From assembly GCF_900102435.1 (NCBI RefSeq), contig NZ_FNBU01000019.1, positions 1 through 58,155 on the forward strand: a stretch of 58,155 nucleotides of DNA, written 5' to 3'. Numbering within the stretch: position 1 is the first letter of the stretch; the number at the start of each line of letters is the position of its first letter. The notes beneath the pieces were generated by a model. That model saw only the letters and a list, made by a program, of their open reading frames with translations, had not been told where the DNA came from and ran no database searches. A program made the position numbers and the translations under genes. This DNA comes from Sporolituus thermophilus DSM 23256 (GTDB lineage Bacteria; Bacillota; Negativicutes; Sporomusales; Thermosinaceae). Shown piece after piece: positions 1-9,121 of the stretch.

Positions 1-376
<376 letters not shown>

Positions 377-533
377 AATTTATCTATTGGAGCCTGTCAA
401 GGCTCGTTTTTACAAAACCGGAATTATTTGCGCTTCTTTTTTTAAGAAGCGCCGCACATCTGGCGTTTATTCTTACATTGTTCAGTTTTCAAGGAACACG
501 GTGCGCCGCCATCAGGGGCGACGACAGTTACTT

Positions 534-562
534 ATGTTAACACAACTCGTGCGCCGTGTCAA
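534..562 (-). promoter_or_regulatory. rRNA operon promoter (proximal)
   Basis: On the minus strand a perfect -35 TTGACA (557-562) and a -10 TAACAT (534-539) are separated by exactly 17 bp. It lies about 160 bp upstream of the 16S 5' end. Downstream at about 480-496 is TGTTCCTTGAAAACTGAACA, a typical leader/processing box of Firmicute rRNA operons. Confidence 0.85.
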
Positions 563-611
563 CATCTTTTTTTGTTAATTTTTGTCGTCCGCTCTAGCGG
601 CGATGTTTAAT

Positions 612-640
612 ACTATACCATGCAGGTTGGTGGAAAACAA
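612..640 (-). promoter_or_regulatory. rRNA operon promoter (distal)
   Basis: Minus-strand TTGTTT (635-640), a 17-bp spacer and TATAGT (612-617). Tandem promoters are usual for rRNA operons; this one is weaker in its -35 box than the proximal promoter at 534-562. Confidence 0.65.
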
Positions 641-752
641 CGGGCATAAACCTGATCTACCCGGTATATCACGCTGAATTTTGAGTCTATGCCCACCTTT
701 TCTAATATATACTTAGATATGCTAAATTATACACATTAAAACTTCTTTGGCG

Positions 753-781
753 AAAAAAAGCAGGGTCTACCTAGTAGACCC
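753..781 (-). terminator. Rho-independent terminator after the NTPase gene
   Basis: Minus strand GGGTCTAC-TAG-GTAGACCC stem followed shortly by a run of seven T. It closes the dnaX-to-NTPase gene string just before the rRNA promoters, insulating the rRNA operon from read-through. Confidence 0.85.
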
Positions 782-796
782 GTTACTGTACTCGTT

Positions 797-1459
797 TTAC
801 CAGAAGGTACGCGGCATAATCCGCTCTAGGGCGCGCACCGGATTGCCCATGCAGTCATAATCGCCAATTTGCTCGGCAATGGCTCTTACCGCCGAAGTAG
901 CGACGACCGGCAGCCCTAGCCGTTTGGCCGCCTCCGTTACCCCCTGCGCCCCTTTTTGCACGATTTCCACCGTCGTTTCTTCCGCCATATGGGTATTGTT
1001 AAGGAGTGCATCCACACGGCCAAGGGTGGCTACATAGTCCAGGATGTTGTCCACCGTCGAGGTAAAAGGACGCGACATATTGATAACGGCAATAATTTTG
1101 AGGTACGGGTTTTCAAAGGCCCCTTCAATCAGGTTGAAAATCCGGGCGCCGTGAACACCGTAACCTACATCAAGAATGATGTTGCCCGGTCGCTTAAGCA
1201 CCCAGCGCATGGAACCCTTAATTACATTGCCCGCCTCCCCCAAGCCTACGGTATCGCGGGTTTCCCAGGCGACCACGTCCATTCCCATCGCTTCGAGTTC
1301 TTTTTTGATCGGCCGAATAGTGTAGCACGGCTCGACGGTATCCAGGTCAACCAGCGTCACCGGCAATCCCTGACGACACAGATGGATAGCGCGGTTAACG
1401 GCGTTTTCGCTTTTACCGCTGGCATATTCCCCTACATAAGCTTCAATAATCGGTTCCAT
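797..1459 (-). CDS. P-loop NTPase of the CobQ/MinD-like class, unknown role
   Basis: 220 aa. Residues about 8-20 (VGEYASGKSENAV) form a Walker A-like loop, and ILDVGYG near residue 95 fits a switch/Walker B strand, as in the SIMIBI class of ATPases (CobQ/ParA/MinD folds). No signal peptide or membrane segment. A good Shine-Dalgarno AAGGAG precedes the ATG. It is the last gene of the string dnaX-ybaB-recR-DUF2508-bofA and is followed by a terminator. I do not recognise a characterised orthologue; the substrate is unknown. Confidence 0.8.
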   Translation of the reverse strand: MEPIIEAYVGEYASGKSENAVNRAIHLCRQGLPVTLVDLDTVEPCYTIRPIKKELEAMGMDVVAWETRDTVGLGEAGNVIKGSMRWVLKRPGNIILDVGYGVHGARIFNLIEGAFENPYLKIIAVINMSRPFTSTVDNILDYVATLGRVDALLNNTHMAEETTVEIVQKGAQGVTEAAKRLGLPVVATSAVRAIAEQIGDYDCMGNPVRALERIMPRTFW

Positions 1460-1588
1460 TTCATCCGACTCCTTGTCCTACAAAAATCGAAGGTCTGGCC
1501 CGCCCCTCCGGCAGGCCGGGTACAGGCGCCCTACGCCACCCATCCCCATTATAACAGAACCGGGCGAATAATAGCCAAGGGAAAGCGA

Positions 1589-1879
1589 CTACCCGGCAAT
1601 AAAGATTTTAAATAAGATCAGTAAAATCACTCCCGGCAGTCCCAAAAAACCGGCGATTAAGGCGGTAATGGGGTTAATAGCGATGGTAAAGCCGATATGG
1701 CCGCCGATAAAATTCAGTATCCACAGCATAATCCCGCCGATCAGCGCGTTATATACCAACCGAAAAATCAACCTGAGCGGCATTAAAAGCACGCGCGCCA
1801 CCAGGATAATCAGGATAATCCCGAATATGTATGCCAGAATGACATTAAAATCGCTGCTAAAGCTTAACCAGTTTGGCAT
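1589..1879 (-). CDS. bofA: BofA family, inhibitor of pro-sigma-K processing
   Basis: 96 aa with hydrophobic segments at about residues 12-35, 42-60 and 72-93, including the family-typical glycine-rich C-terminal part (NPITALIAGFLGLPGVILL). In sporulating Firmicutes BofA sits in the outer forespore membrane and holds the SpoIVFB protease inactive until the forespore signal. Its place after recR and the yaaL-like gene matches Bacillus. GAGGAG lies 7 nt before the ATG. Its presence is the main sign in this window that the organism forms, or descends from, endospore formers. Confidence 0.88.
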   Translation of the reverse strand: MPNWLSFSSDFNVILAYIFGIILIILVARVLLMPLRLIFRLVYNALIGGIMLWILNFIGGHIGFTIAINPITALIAGFLGLPGVILLILFKIFIAG

Positions 1880-2030
1880 ATTCGTTCTCCTCTTCCCTTC
1901 TAATTCTTAATTCTTATTGTAAATGAGACTACCCGTTGTGTCATGCCCTTATTTACAATATATAAGGACAAGAGCGGCTATATGCCAAAAAAATACTGCC
2001 AGCCCCGCAAAATGCGGCGCCGGCAGTGAT

Positions 2031-2321
2031 TTACGAATAGGGCGAGTGCGTAATTCCTTCCTTGCGGGCCAGCTTAAGCAAATACATATACTTTTTCTCC
2101 GCGGCCTGCATCAGGTAAACGGCATGATCAACCAAATCGCTGTCAGATACATTATTGTAATAGTTCTGAGCGCTCAGCCATTCCTGCCGGGCCTGTTCCA
2201 CCACGTCCGGCAAGGGCGGCAGCGGTTTGGGCTCCGGTTTTTCGGCCGCCAGCAGGTCAGCGGTAATCGCCCGGCTGCGTTCTCGAGCGCCCTTGATAAG
2301 GTTTTGCCATAGGTTTTGCAA
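2031..2321 (-). CDS. DUF2508 (YaaL-like) small protein
   Basis: 96 aa, soluble, with an acidic/proline-rich stretch (KPEPKPLPPLPD) and a helical C-terminal half (VEQARQEWLSAQNYYNNVSDSDLVDHAVYLMQ broken here as two short helices). The position between recR and bofA is that of Bacillus yaaL. The start is a TTG at 2321, chosen because GAGGGGGG lies 7 nt upstream and no in-frame ATG precedes the conserved part. Function unknown; probably co-transcribed with recR. Confidence 0.82.
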   Translation of the reverse strand: MQNLWQNLIKGARERSRAITADLLAAEKPEPKPLPPLPDVVEQARQEWLSAQNYYNNVSDSDLVDHAVYLMQAAEKKYMYLLKLARKEGITHSPYS

Positions 2322-2381
2322 GCCCCATCCCCCCTCTTGGTACCTATTATTGCCAAAAGGTGAGACTTCTAAACAAAAGCG

Positions 2382-2984
2382 CTAGAGTTCGCGGCGGTTT
2401 TCCAACGCTTTTGACAGGGTTACTTCGTCGGCGTATTCTAAGTCGCCGCCAACCGGCAGGCCATGGGCGATACGAGTCACTTTGACGCCCAAGGGCTTAA
2501 GCAAGCGGGCAATATACATGGCGGTCGCCTCGCCCTCCACATTGGGGTTGGTGGCCATAATTACTTCGCGAACGTCACCCTGGCGGAGCCGCTCTAAAAG
2601 TTCGGCCAAGCGCAACTGGTCCGGGCCAATGCCGTCCAGGGGCGACAGGACGCCGTGCAGGACATGGTAAAGACCGCGGTACTCGCGGGTTCGCTCCATG
2701 GCCGCAACATCGCGCGGGTCTTCCACAACACAGATCACGGTCCGGTCGCGCCCCTCGGCCTGGCAGACCCGGCAGGGGTCACAGTCGGTAAGATTAAAAC
2801 AGACCGAACAGTAGCCAACCTTCTCTTTGGCATCCAGGATGGCCTGCGCCAGCGCCTGTGCTTCATCTTTGTCCATCTCCAGAACGTGATAGGCCAACCG
2901 GGCAGCTGATTTGGGACCGATGCCCGGCAGGCGGCGGAACTGTTCGATCAGCTTGGCGAGCGGCGCGATATAGGAAACTTGCAT
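2382..2984 (-). CDS. recR: Recombination mediator RecR
   Basis: 200 aa, full length for the family. N-terminal helix-hairpin-helix ([15 protein letters not shown], about residues 18-32), the four-cysteine zinc motif (CSVC...CDPCRVC, about residues 58-76) and the Toprim domain (CVVEDPRDV, near 85; [12 protein letters not shown] near 144) are all visible. RecR acts with RecF/RecO to load RecA on gapped DNA. It starts 3 bp after the ybaB stop, so the two are translationally linked downstream of dnaX. Confidence 0.97.
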   Translation of the reverse strand: MQVSYIAPLAKLIEQFRRLPGIGPKSAARLAYHVLEMDKDEAQALAQAILDAKEKVGYCSVCFNLTDCDPCRVCQAEGRDRTVICVVEDPRDVAAMERTREYRGLYHVLHGVLSPLDGIGPDQLRLAELLERLRQGDVREVIMATNPNVEGEATAMYIARLLKPLGVKVTRIAHGLPVGGDLEYADEVTLSKALENRREL

Positions 2985-2987
2985 GGA

Positions 2988-3314
2988 CTATAGCAGCCCC
3001 GGCGGCAGATTGAGCCCGCCCGTTAGTTTGCTCATTTCCTGCGCCATCATATCGTCGACTTTCTTGATCGCCTCATTGACAGCTGCAACAACGAGATCTT
3101 CCAGCATCTCGACGTCATCGGGGTCAACCGCCGATGGCGCAATTTTGATGGACTTAATTTGCTTTTCACCGGTAATTACGACGGTTACGGCCCCGCCGCC
3201 GGCCGTTGCCTCCAGGGTGCGTTGTTTGAGTTCTTCCTGTAGTTTGGCCATGTCGGCCTGCAGTTTTTGGACTTTCTTCATCATCCCGGCCATGTTACCC
3301 ATATTCCCAAACAT
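2988..3314 (-). CDS. ybaB: YbaB/EbfC nucleoid-associated protein
   Basis: 108 aa with the methionine-rich N-terminus (MFGNMGNMAGMMKKVQKLQ) and central VEATAGGGAVTVVITGEKQIKSI-type beta core of the YbaB family. These proteins form dimers that bind DNA without strong sequence preference. The AAGGAGGAG ribosome site overlaps the dnaX stop (2 nt gap), indicating coupling in the conserved dnaX-ybaB-recR cluster. Confidence 0.96.
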   Translation of the reverse strand: MFGNMGNMAGMMKKVQKLQADMAKLQEELKQRTLEATAGGGAVTVVITGEKQIKSIKIAPSAVDPDDVEMLEDLVVAAVNEAIKKVDDMMAQEMSKLTGGLNLPPGLL

Positions 3315-3316
3315 TG

Positions 3317-5041
3317 TTACTCCTCCTTGCGGTTCTCTTGTTTTATGACTTTTCCGCCAAACATCTTAATTGCCTGGCGCAATACCGGATGGTCCTCCTC
3401 GCCGGCTCCGTTTGCCGGTGCGGCCGGTTCACGGGGGCGTGTCGGCGCCGCGGTCCCAAGTATACAGTAAAGACGCAGCGGCCGACCCACTACTTGCGCC
3501 AGCACATTCTCGACGATCGTGCGGTAGTCTTCTTTCTCCGTGCGCTCTTTGGGGAAATTAGCGGTAAACTGTACCGTCGCCTGCTGCTCATTCAGCGCCA
3601 CCAGTTGGCCCTGGGCCACACAAGCATGAACGGAGCGCTTGCCGCCGGCAACCAGCTCTTTTAATACAGCCGCCCACACTTCCCGGAGGTCGCCGGGCGC
3701 GGAGCGGACCGGCGGGCCTCCCGGAGAGGCAGCCGGTTCGGCCGGAGTCGGGGAAGCCGTTGCCGCCGGTTGGGGCGCTACCAGTGGCCCTGCCGCCTTT
3801 ACTGACGGGGTCGGGGGCCGGCTCGCCGATACTGCGGCACCGTCCGCTGCGGGCAAATGATTAAGCCGGCCCTGGTCAGTTACGGCTGCTCCCGCCAGTA
3901 AGCGGGCCTCCAGCGCGGCCACGCGCTCGGCTAAGGCGGCCCAGTCGCTGTCGGCTACGCGGCGGCAGAGGGAAAGCAAAGTCATCTCAGCCGTGATGCG
4001 CGGCTCCGCCGCCCATCGCGCTTCATTGGCCGCCTCCTGCAGCGCCTGGAGCATTCGCACCAGTTCCGCATGGGAAAATTTCGCGCTCTGCTCAGCCAAA
4101 ACTTGCCGATCGGCCGAGTACATGTCAATTGTTTCCACATCAGGCGCCGCCTTAAACAACATCAGGCTGCGGAGGTGTTGGGCGAGTTCTAACAGCAGTT
4201 GCCGCACATCCTTGCCGAGGGCGACCAGTTCATCCAGCGCCAGTAATACGGCCGCGCTATCGCGATTGGCCAGCGCGGCGGTTATACGCCAAATCCCTTC
4301 GTGGCCAATAAGACCCAACAGTTGACGAACATGCGCCACTGTCACCGTACCGTCGTCCAGAGCGGTGCACTGGTCAAGGATGCTCAGCGCGTCCCGCATG
4401 CCGCCGTCAGCATGGACAGCAATCAATTTTAACGCATCAGGCGTAATATTCAAATTATTTTTCGCCGCGACCTCGGCCAGCCGCCCTTCAATCTCCTTTA
4501 CGCCAATGCGCCGAAAGTCATAGCGCTGACAGCGCGAATGAATGGTGGCGGGAATTTTGTGCGGCTCAGTCGTAGCGAGGATAAATACCACATGAGCCGG
4601 CGGCTCCTCCAGCGTTTTCAGGAGGGCGTTGAACGCCTCCGTGGTCAACATATGCACTTCGTCGATGATATATACTTTGTAGCGGCCGTCAACAGGGGCA
4701 AACTTAACCGTTTCCCGCAAGTCGCGGATTTCATCAATACCGCGATTGGAGGCGGCGTCAATTTCAAACACGTCCATAGAAGCGCCGCTGTTAATGCGGT
4801 CGCAGTGGGGGCAATGGTTGCAGGGATTAGGGGTCGGACCATGAAGGCAGTTGAGCGCCTTGGCCAAAATCTTGGCCGTACTGGTCTTGCCTGTCCCCCG
4901 GGGCCCGGCGAACAAATAGGCGTGGGCGATTTTTCCGGCAGTAATGGCATTCTTGAGCGTAGTACGGATATGATCCTGGCCCACAAGACTGTCGAAATCC
5001 TGTGGCCGCCACTGACGGTACAAGGCCAGGTAGGCCATCAT
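3317..5041 (-). CDS. dnaX: DNA polymerase III subunit tau/gamma
   Basis: 574 aa clamp-loader ATPase. Residues about 40-52 (YLFAGPRGTGKTS) are Walker A, the zinc module CLHGPTPNPCNHCPHC follows, DEVHML is Walker B, and the SRC motif (HSRCQRYDF) is the sensor/arginine-finger element. Domain III occupies about 230-370, then a proline/alanine-rich linker (about 395-460) and a C-terminal tau-like domain. AAGGGGGTG precedes the ATG pair. No clear slippery run for a gamma-producing frameshift was seen. First gene of the conserved cluster, directly downstream of the SRP RNA. Confidence 0.97.
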   Translation of the reverse strand: MMAYLALYRQWRPQDFDSLVGQDHIRTTLKNAITAGKIAHAYLFAGPRGTGKTSTAKILAKALNCLHGPTPNPCNHCPHCDRINSGASMDVFEIDAASNRGIDEIRDLRETVKFAPVDGRYKVYIIDEVHMLTTEAFNALLKTLEEPPAHVVFILATTEPHKIPATIHSRCQRYDFRRIGVKEIEGRLAEVAAKNNLNITPDALKLIAVHADGGMRDALSILDQCTALDDGTVTVAHVRQLLGLIGHEGIWRITAALANRDSAAVLLALDELVALGKDVRQLLLELAQHLRSLMLFKAAPDVETIDMYSADRQVLAEQSAKFSHAELVRMLQALQEAANEARWAAEPRITAEMTLLSLCRRVADSDWAALAERVAALEARLLAGAAVTDQGRLNHLPAADGAAVSASRPPTPSVKAAGPLVAPQPAATASPTPAEPAASPGGPPVRSAPGDLREVWAAVLKELVAGGKRSVHACVAQGQLVALNEQQATVQFTANFPKERTEKEDYRTIVENVLAQVVGRPLRLYCILGTAAPTRPREPAAPANGAGEEDHPVLRQAIKMFGGKVIKQENRKEE

Positions 5042-5140
5042 TCAGCACCCCCTTACAGCTTTATTCCACATTGCCATTATTATTTCCTGTTTGGAACATA
5101 AAACATAAAAACCGCGCTGCAACAGGCGATCCGTTTTCAA

Positions 5141-5280
5141 CGTCGGGCTACGGCAGTATCCGCATCAGGCTACCTTACGGCACATAGGAATTGTCACTTA
5201 CCGTTGCTTCCTTCCGGACCTGGCGGGGTTCATGAGTTCCTATTGCGTAAGACCCAATGCGGGCTTACCGTAGTCCGACC
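5141..5280 (-). ncRNA. ffs: Signal recognition particle RNA (bacterial SRP RNA)
   Basis: On the minus strand the domain IV core CAGGTCCGGAAGGAAGCAAC, which binds Ffh, sits in a hairpin flanked by GGAACTCATG...CAATTCC. The ends pair over a dozen bases (GTCGGACTACGG with CCGTAGCCCGAC), giving a molecule of about 140 nt. This is longer than the 4.5S form but shorter than the Alu-containing RNA of Bacillus. Location upstream of dnaX matches Bacillus scr. Confidence 0.92.
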
Positions 5281-5332
5281 TTAAAAACGAAAAGCCGCGT
5301 ACTGATGCAGCACGGCTGTGGTTATTAATATA

Positions 5333-5424
5333 TGGCGGAGAGAGAGGGATTCGAACCCTCGGCACCGTTTTGGCAGTGCACGCGATTTCCAGTCGCGCTC
5401 CTTCGACCACTCGGACACCTCTCC
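5333..5424 (-). tRNA. tRNA-Ser (anticodon GGA)
   Basis: Full cloverleaf with a long variable arm: acceptor GGAGAGG pairs with the 3' strand including one G-U, T arm GAGGG-TTCGAAT-CCCTC, anticodon loop CTGGAAA giving GGA. The 3' CCA is encoded (5333-5335). Reads UCC/UCU. Confidence 0.96.
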
Positions 5425-5713
5425 GGGTCTGACATTAATTTATTATATATGAATTTAAGCCTTTTGACAAGGTGCACAAAGCGTTACTTTTTACCAAACA
5501 CAATCCCTTTGCGCCAAACCGCGTAATTAAGTATACGCTCTCAAGCACGGCTTGTCAATATTTTCTGCGCCTCATATTCAGGCGGTGGTAGGTATCTGGG
5601 TTTATTAAACATACAGCGCATGTATTCGTGTAACAGCATTTTGGGATAGACTATAATTAAAGAGTTATTTATACTTATAAGATACAGAGTAAATAACCGA
5701 GGAGCTGATTTTT

Positions 5714-6655
5714 TTGGAAACAAAACTGACGAAATTGCTTGGTATAACTTACCCAATCATTCAGGGCGGAATGGCTTGGATCTCGGAAGCCAACCTTGCA
5801 ACTGCCGTGTCTAATGCCGGCGGCGCAGGCATTATTGCCAGTGGCGGCCGGGCTACCGATTGGGTGCGTGCTGAAATTCGCAAGGCCAAAACATTAACTA
5901 ATAAGCCATTCGGCGTCAATGTAATGCTGATGGCGCCGAACAAAGACGAAATCGTCGATGTGCTCTGCGAAGAAAAAGTGGCCTTTGTCACGCTAGGAGC
6001 GGGTAATCCTATACCATACTTTGCTAAATTTCATCAAGCCGGAATAAAGGTTATACCGGTTGTTCCCAACGTGAAACTGGCCAAACGGGTTGAAGCGGCC
6101 GGCGCCGACGCTATTGTCATCGAAGGCATGGAGGCCGGCGGACATATCGGGACAATGACCACCATGGCTTTACTAACTAACGTTATCCCCGAAATATCCG
6201 TCCCGGTCATAGCTGCTGGCGGTATTGTCGACGGCAGAGGTATCGCTGCAGCGTTATTAATGGGCGCTTCCGGCGTGCAAATGGGGTCTCGCTTTCTCTT
6301 AACCGAAGAATGTACGCTTCACCCTAAAGCCAAGCAGCGGATTATTGAGGCCGAAGACACCGACTCGGTAGTAACCGGCTATTCGCGCGGCCACGGAGTA
6401 AGGGGGTTGAAAAGCAAATTTACCGATAAATATTTAGAACTTGAACGGAGCGGCGCTCCCCAAGATGAGCTTGATGCCTTGGCGACCGGCACAAACCGGT
6501 TGGCGGCGGTCGACGGCGACGTCGAAACTGGATTAGTTCAGGTAGGGCAAAGCCTTAATAGGCTAAAAGACATAAAACCCGTTAAACAAGTTATCGAAGA
6601 ACTAATGGCCGAAACCATTCGCACCCTGTCAAACGCCGGCAATTTGGTCAAGTAA
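5714..6655 (+). CDS. FabK-type enoyl-ACP reductase / nitronate monooxygenase family
   Basis: 313 aa FMN-dependent TIM barrel. N-terminal YPIIQGGMAWIS, the GAGNPIPY loop near residue 100, IEGMEAGGHIG (about 139-149) with the conserved glycine-histidine, and AAGGIVDGRGIAAALLMGASGVQMGSRF split over the phosphate-binding sites are typical of FabK, which reduces enoyl-ACP in fatty-acid elongation. The related 2-nitropropane dioxygenases share the fold, so the substrate is inferred. The start is TTG at 5714, set by GAGGAG nine bases upstream. It stands outside a fab cluster, 36 bp before a carbonic anhydrase-like gene. An inverted repeat GTTATTTA...TAAATAAC lies in its leader (about 5665-5696). Confidence 0.85.
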   Translation: METKLTKLLGITYPIIQGGMAWISEANLATAVSNAGGAGIIASGGRATDWVRAEIRKAKTLTNKPFGVNVMLMAPNKDEIVDVLCEEKVAFVTLGAGNPIPYFAKFHQAGIKVIPVVPNVKLAKRVEAAGADAIVIEGMEAGGHIGTMTTMALLTNVIPEISVPVIAAGGIVDGRGIAAALLMGASGVQMGSRFLLTEECTLHPKAKQRIIEAEDTDSVVTGYSRGHGVRGLKSKFTDKYLELERSGAPQDELDALATGTNRLAAVDGDVETGLVQVGQSLNRLKDIKPVKQVIEELMAETIRTLSNAGNLVK

Positions 6656-6691
6656 TGACCATATATTTTTATAAACCAGGGGGAACCAGCT

Positions 6692-7234
6692 ATGAAATTT
6701 GAAGGTATAGAGCCAGTCAGGGCTCGCGAAACTTTCGTAGCCGACGGCGCCAAAGTTATCGGCAAGGTTACTATGAAAGAATATAGCAGCGTATGGTTTA
6801 ATACCGTAGTCCGCGGCGACGTCAACTGCATTGAAATCGGGCGTTATACCAACATCCAGGATAATAGCGTCGTCCATGTTGCCGATGACTGCCCGACAAT
6901 TATTGGCGACTATGTAACAGTCGGCCACGGCTGCATCATTCACGGCGCAACAATTGAAGATCATTGCTTGATCGGCATGGGCGCCATCGTGCTGAATAAA
7001 GCGGTAATCGGCAAAGGCAGCATCATCGCTGCTGGCGCTTTAGTCAGGGAAGGACAAGTAATCCCGCCGCACTCACTTGTCGTCGGGGTGCCTGGCAAAG
7101 TCATTAAACAAGTGCCCGACGAATGGAATAGTATTCATGCCCAAGCAGTCAAATATAAGACGCTCTGGACCGAGCGGTATGGGCTCCTACCCGACGCTGG
7201 CGGCGAGCGCTATAACGGCGAAAAGATCGTTTAA
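6692..7234 (+). CDS. Gamma-type carbonic anhydrase family protein
   Basis: 180 aa left-handed beta-helix of hexapeptide repeats. The three metal-binding histidines appear in NSVVHVAD, VGHGCIIHG and the following IEDHCLIG region. Family members are trimers with Zn or Fe; many are true carbonic anhydrases, others (PaaY, YrdA) have unclear roles, so activity is inferred. A strong GGGGGAAC site precedes ATG. Probably co-transcribed with the FabK-like gene; closed by the terminator at 7236-7277. Confidence 0.9.
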   Translation: MKFEGIEPVRARETFVADGAKVIGKVTMKEYSSVWFNTVVRGDVNCIEIGRYTNIQDNSVVHVADDCPTIIGDYVTVGHGCIIHGATIEDHCLIGMGAIVLNKAVIGKGSIIAAGALVREGQVIPPHSLVVGVPGKVIKQVPDEWNSIHAQAVKYKTLWTERYGLLPDAGGERYNGEKIV

Positions 7235-7235
7235 C

Positions 7236-7277
7236 GAATAAAGCCTTCTCCGAGTTATCCTCGGGAAGGCTTTATTA
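7236..7277. terminator. Bidirectional terminator
   Basis: AATAAAGCCTTC-CCGAG-loop-CTCGG-GAAGGCTTTATT inverted repeat followed by a T-rich tract on the plus strand. It separates the convergent carbonic anhydrase (+) and flavodoxin-fold reductase (-) genes. Confidence 0.85.
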
Positions 7278-7301
7278 CTTATTTTTTAGGTGGTAGCTTT
7301 C

Positions 7302-7937
7302 TCAGCGGATAAAATTGGTTAGTATTTTGGCTTCCGGCGGCACAGGGTCTACCTGTTGCTTGCCGGCTGCCAGTACTTTTAACAACCATGCCATATTTTT
7401 GCCCAGAATACGCAAAATCTGGTTCCCTTCCTCGTCTTTCACCGCTTCACCAGCGTCGCGGCCATGGGTCACGTTCCAATAGTTCGATGTCGGCACGATC
7501 ATCTCCGAATACATAATATAGTGATTAAGCGCGTCGAACGTTGCGACACCGCCCGACCGGCGGACCACGGCAACCGTCGCGCCAACTTTATGCCGCAGCA
7601 TCGACTGGTTGACCGACGTGACGAAAAAAGCCCTGTCCAGGAAAGACTTCATCGTTCCCGGAATTCCCGCATAATATACCGGAGATCCCAGCAATATTCC
7701 ATCAGCTTCTTTCATCTTTTGAATCCAGTCATTTACTTCGTCATTCGCGATGACACAGCGTTCATTTTGGTTTTTGATGCACCCCATACAGGCAATGCAG
7801 CCTCTTATGGTTTTGTTGCCGACATGAATCACCTCAAATTCTATTCCTTCCGTTTTCAACTCTTCGCCGACAACGTTTAGCGCATAGGCAGTATTGCCGT
7901 TTGCCCGCGGGCTGCCGTTAAAAGCAACTACTTTCAT
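7302..7937 (-). CDS. NADPH-dependent FMN reductase / flavodoxin-fold oxidoreductase
   Basis: 211 aa from the ATG at 7937, which has GGGAGGGTG just upstream; a longer frame reaches 8039 but has no ribosome site. The phosphate loop GSPRANGNT (about 8-16) binds FMN, CIACMGCIKNQNERC (about 47-61) carries a cysteine cluster as in iron-sulfur flavoproteins, and GSPVYYAGIPG is the second flavin loop. Likely a quinone, azo or disulfide-stress related reductase. Transcribed divergently from an HxlR-type regulator, which probably controls it. Confidence 0.85.
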   Translation of the reverse strand: MKVVAFNGSPRANGNTAYALNVVGEELKTEGIEFEVIHVGNKTIRGCIACMGCIKNQNERCVIANDEVNDWIQKMKEADGILLGSPVYYAGIPGTMKSFLDRAFFVTSVNQSMLRHKVGATVAVVRRSGGVATFDALNHYIMYSEMIVPTSNYWNVTHGRDAGEAVKDEEGNQILRILGKNMAWLLKVLAAGKQQVDPVPPEAKILTNFIR

Positions 7938-8113
7938 ACTCACCCTCCCAAAATGCGTTTTGCCAAATCCTGAACACAGGATTTTCTTCCCCGGCAAATA
8001 ATAATATATATTTATAAAAACATCTGCACAAGTACGCACTTTTAAGTAATTATACTCACCGCAAGGTAAGGAACGCCAGCGCTCGGAACTAGTGACAAGG
8101 AAGGAATACGTTT

Positions 8114-8473
8114 ATGCTTGTAATCAACAACCAAAATTATATCTGCAGTCTCGACTATGCCGTCAGCCTAATCAAGGGAAAATGGAAAGCAGTAATTATC
8201 TGTCATCTGAACGATCAATCTTACCGTTTTCTCGAACTCCAACGCAAACTTCCCGGTATTAGCGAAAAAGTCCTTACAGAAAAACTGCGCGAACTGGAAA
8301 ATGACGGCCTTGTCGAACGCGTATCGTACCCAGAAATACCGCCCCGTGTCGAATACCGCCTAACCCCGCTTGGCCTTAGTTTATTTAAGGTATTGGATGC
8401 TTTGCAGATTTGGGGCGAAGACTATATCGCGCAAACGAAAAAGCTTCACAAACACACAAATCAGGAACGCTAG
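8114..8473 (+). CDS. HxlR-family transcriptional regulator
   Basis: 119 aa winged-helix protein: conserved Cys11 (NYICSLDYA) just ahead of LIKGKWKAVIICHL, FLELQRKLPGISEKVLTEKLREL recognition region (split helices), and VEYRLTPLG wing. The N-terminal cysteine is the redox sensor in relatives such as HypR and YodB. AGGAAGGA precedes ATG. Faces the flavin reductase gene, the usual target arrangement for this family, so redox- or electrophile-controlled expression is inferred. Confidence 0.9.
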   Translation: MLVINNQNYICSLDYAVSLIKGKWKAVIICHLNDQSYRFLELQRKLPGISEKVLTEKLRELENDGLVERVSYPEIPPRVEYRLTPLGLSLFKVLDALQIWGEDYIAQTKKLHKHTNQER

Positions 8474-8506
8474 CGAGCGGACACCCGTTAAATCCTTTAA
8501 GCAAAA

Positions 8507-8546
8507 AAGCCTCCCAGGACTAACCCCTGGAAGGCTTAATTTTTTC
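8507..8546 (+). terminator. Terminator of the HxlR-type gene
   Basis: AAGCCTCCCAGG-loop-CCTGGAAGGCTT hairpin followed by AATTTTTTC on the plus strand, immediately before the convergent tRNA-Ser(CGA). Confidence 0.8.
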
Positions 8547-8547
8547 T

Positions 8548-8638
8548 TGGCGGAGAGGGTGGGATTCGAACCCACGAGACCCTTACGAGCCTACCTGATT
8601 TCGAGTCAGGCTCCTTCGACCAACTCGGACACCTCTCC
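8548..8638 (-). tRNA. tRNA-Ser (anticodon CGA)
   Basis: Acceptor GGAGAGG with matching 3' strand, long variable arm (TAGGCTCGTAAGGGTCTC), T loop TTCGAAT, anticodon loop CTCGAAA giving CGA. CCA is encoded. Lies downstream of tadA and tRNA-Arg(CCT) on the same strand, so the three are likely one transcript. Confidence 0.96.
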
Positions 8639-8645
8639 ATTGTAT

Positions 8646-9095
8646 TTATTTGCGGCGCTGGCGGAAAAAGTCCCGCATTATTTCAGCGCACTCATCGGCC
8701 CTTACGCCCGCCGTTACCTCCAGTCGATGATTTAATGCCGGATGCTGGACAATATTAAACAATGACTCAACCGCTCCAGCCTTATAATCAGGACTGCCAT
8801 AAACCAGCCGGTCAATCCGACTGTTAACCAAGGCCCCGGCGCACATTGGGCACGGTTCTATAGTAACATAAAGCGTAGCTCCGGTCAACCGCCATCGCCC
8901 AAGAAGCTTACAGGCTTGCTGGATGACGATAATCTCGGCATGAGCCGTAGCATCATGCCATGTCTCCCGGCGGTTGTGGGCCCTCGCGACTACCGCCCCG
9001 TCCATAACCAGCACGGCGCCAATTGGCACTTCGCCAATAGCATAGGCTTTCCGCGCCTCTTCCAGGGCTATTCCCATGTAGTCGTAATCGTCCAT
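8646..9095 (-). CDS. tadA: tRNA adenosine(34) deaminase TadA
   Basis: 149 aa zinc deaminase: HAE (zinc ligand and proton shuttle) and PCPMCAGA (two Cys ligands) are intact, and the N-terminus (DDYDYMGIALEEA) aligns with TadA when started at 9095. An upstream in-frame ATG pair at 9122 would overlap the last base of the tRNA gene and is less likely. TadA converts A34 of tRNA-Arg(ACG) to inosine; that tRNA is encoded at 17968-18044. Lies between tRNA-Ser(CGA) and tRNA-Arg(CCT). Confidence 0.95.
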   Translation of the reverse strand: MDDYDYMGIALEEARKAYAIGEVPIGAVLVMDGAVVARAHNRRETWHDATAHAEIIVIQQACKLLGRWRLTGATLYVTIEPCPMCAGALVNSRIDRLVYGSPDYKAGAVESLFNIVQHPALNHRLEVTAGVRADECAEIMRDFFRQRRK

Positions 9096-9121
9096 CGTCC
9101 CCGTCACCACGCGCGTCATCA

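Noticed and set aside
3317..5041. Programmed frameshift in dnaX
   Set aside because: No A-rich slippery run with a following hairpin was seen in the middle of the gene.
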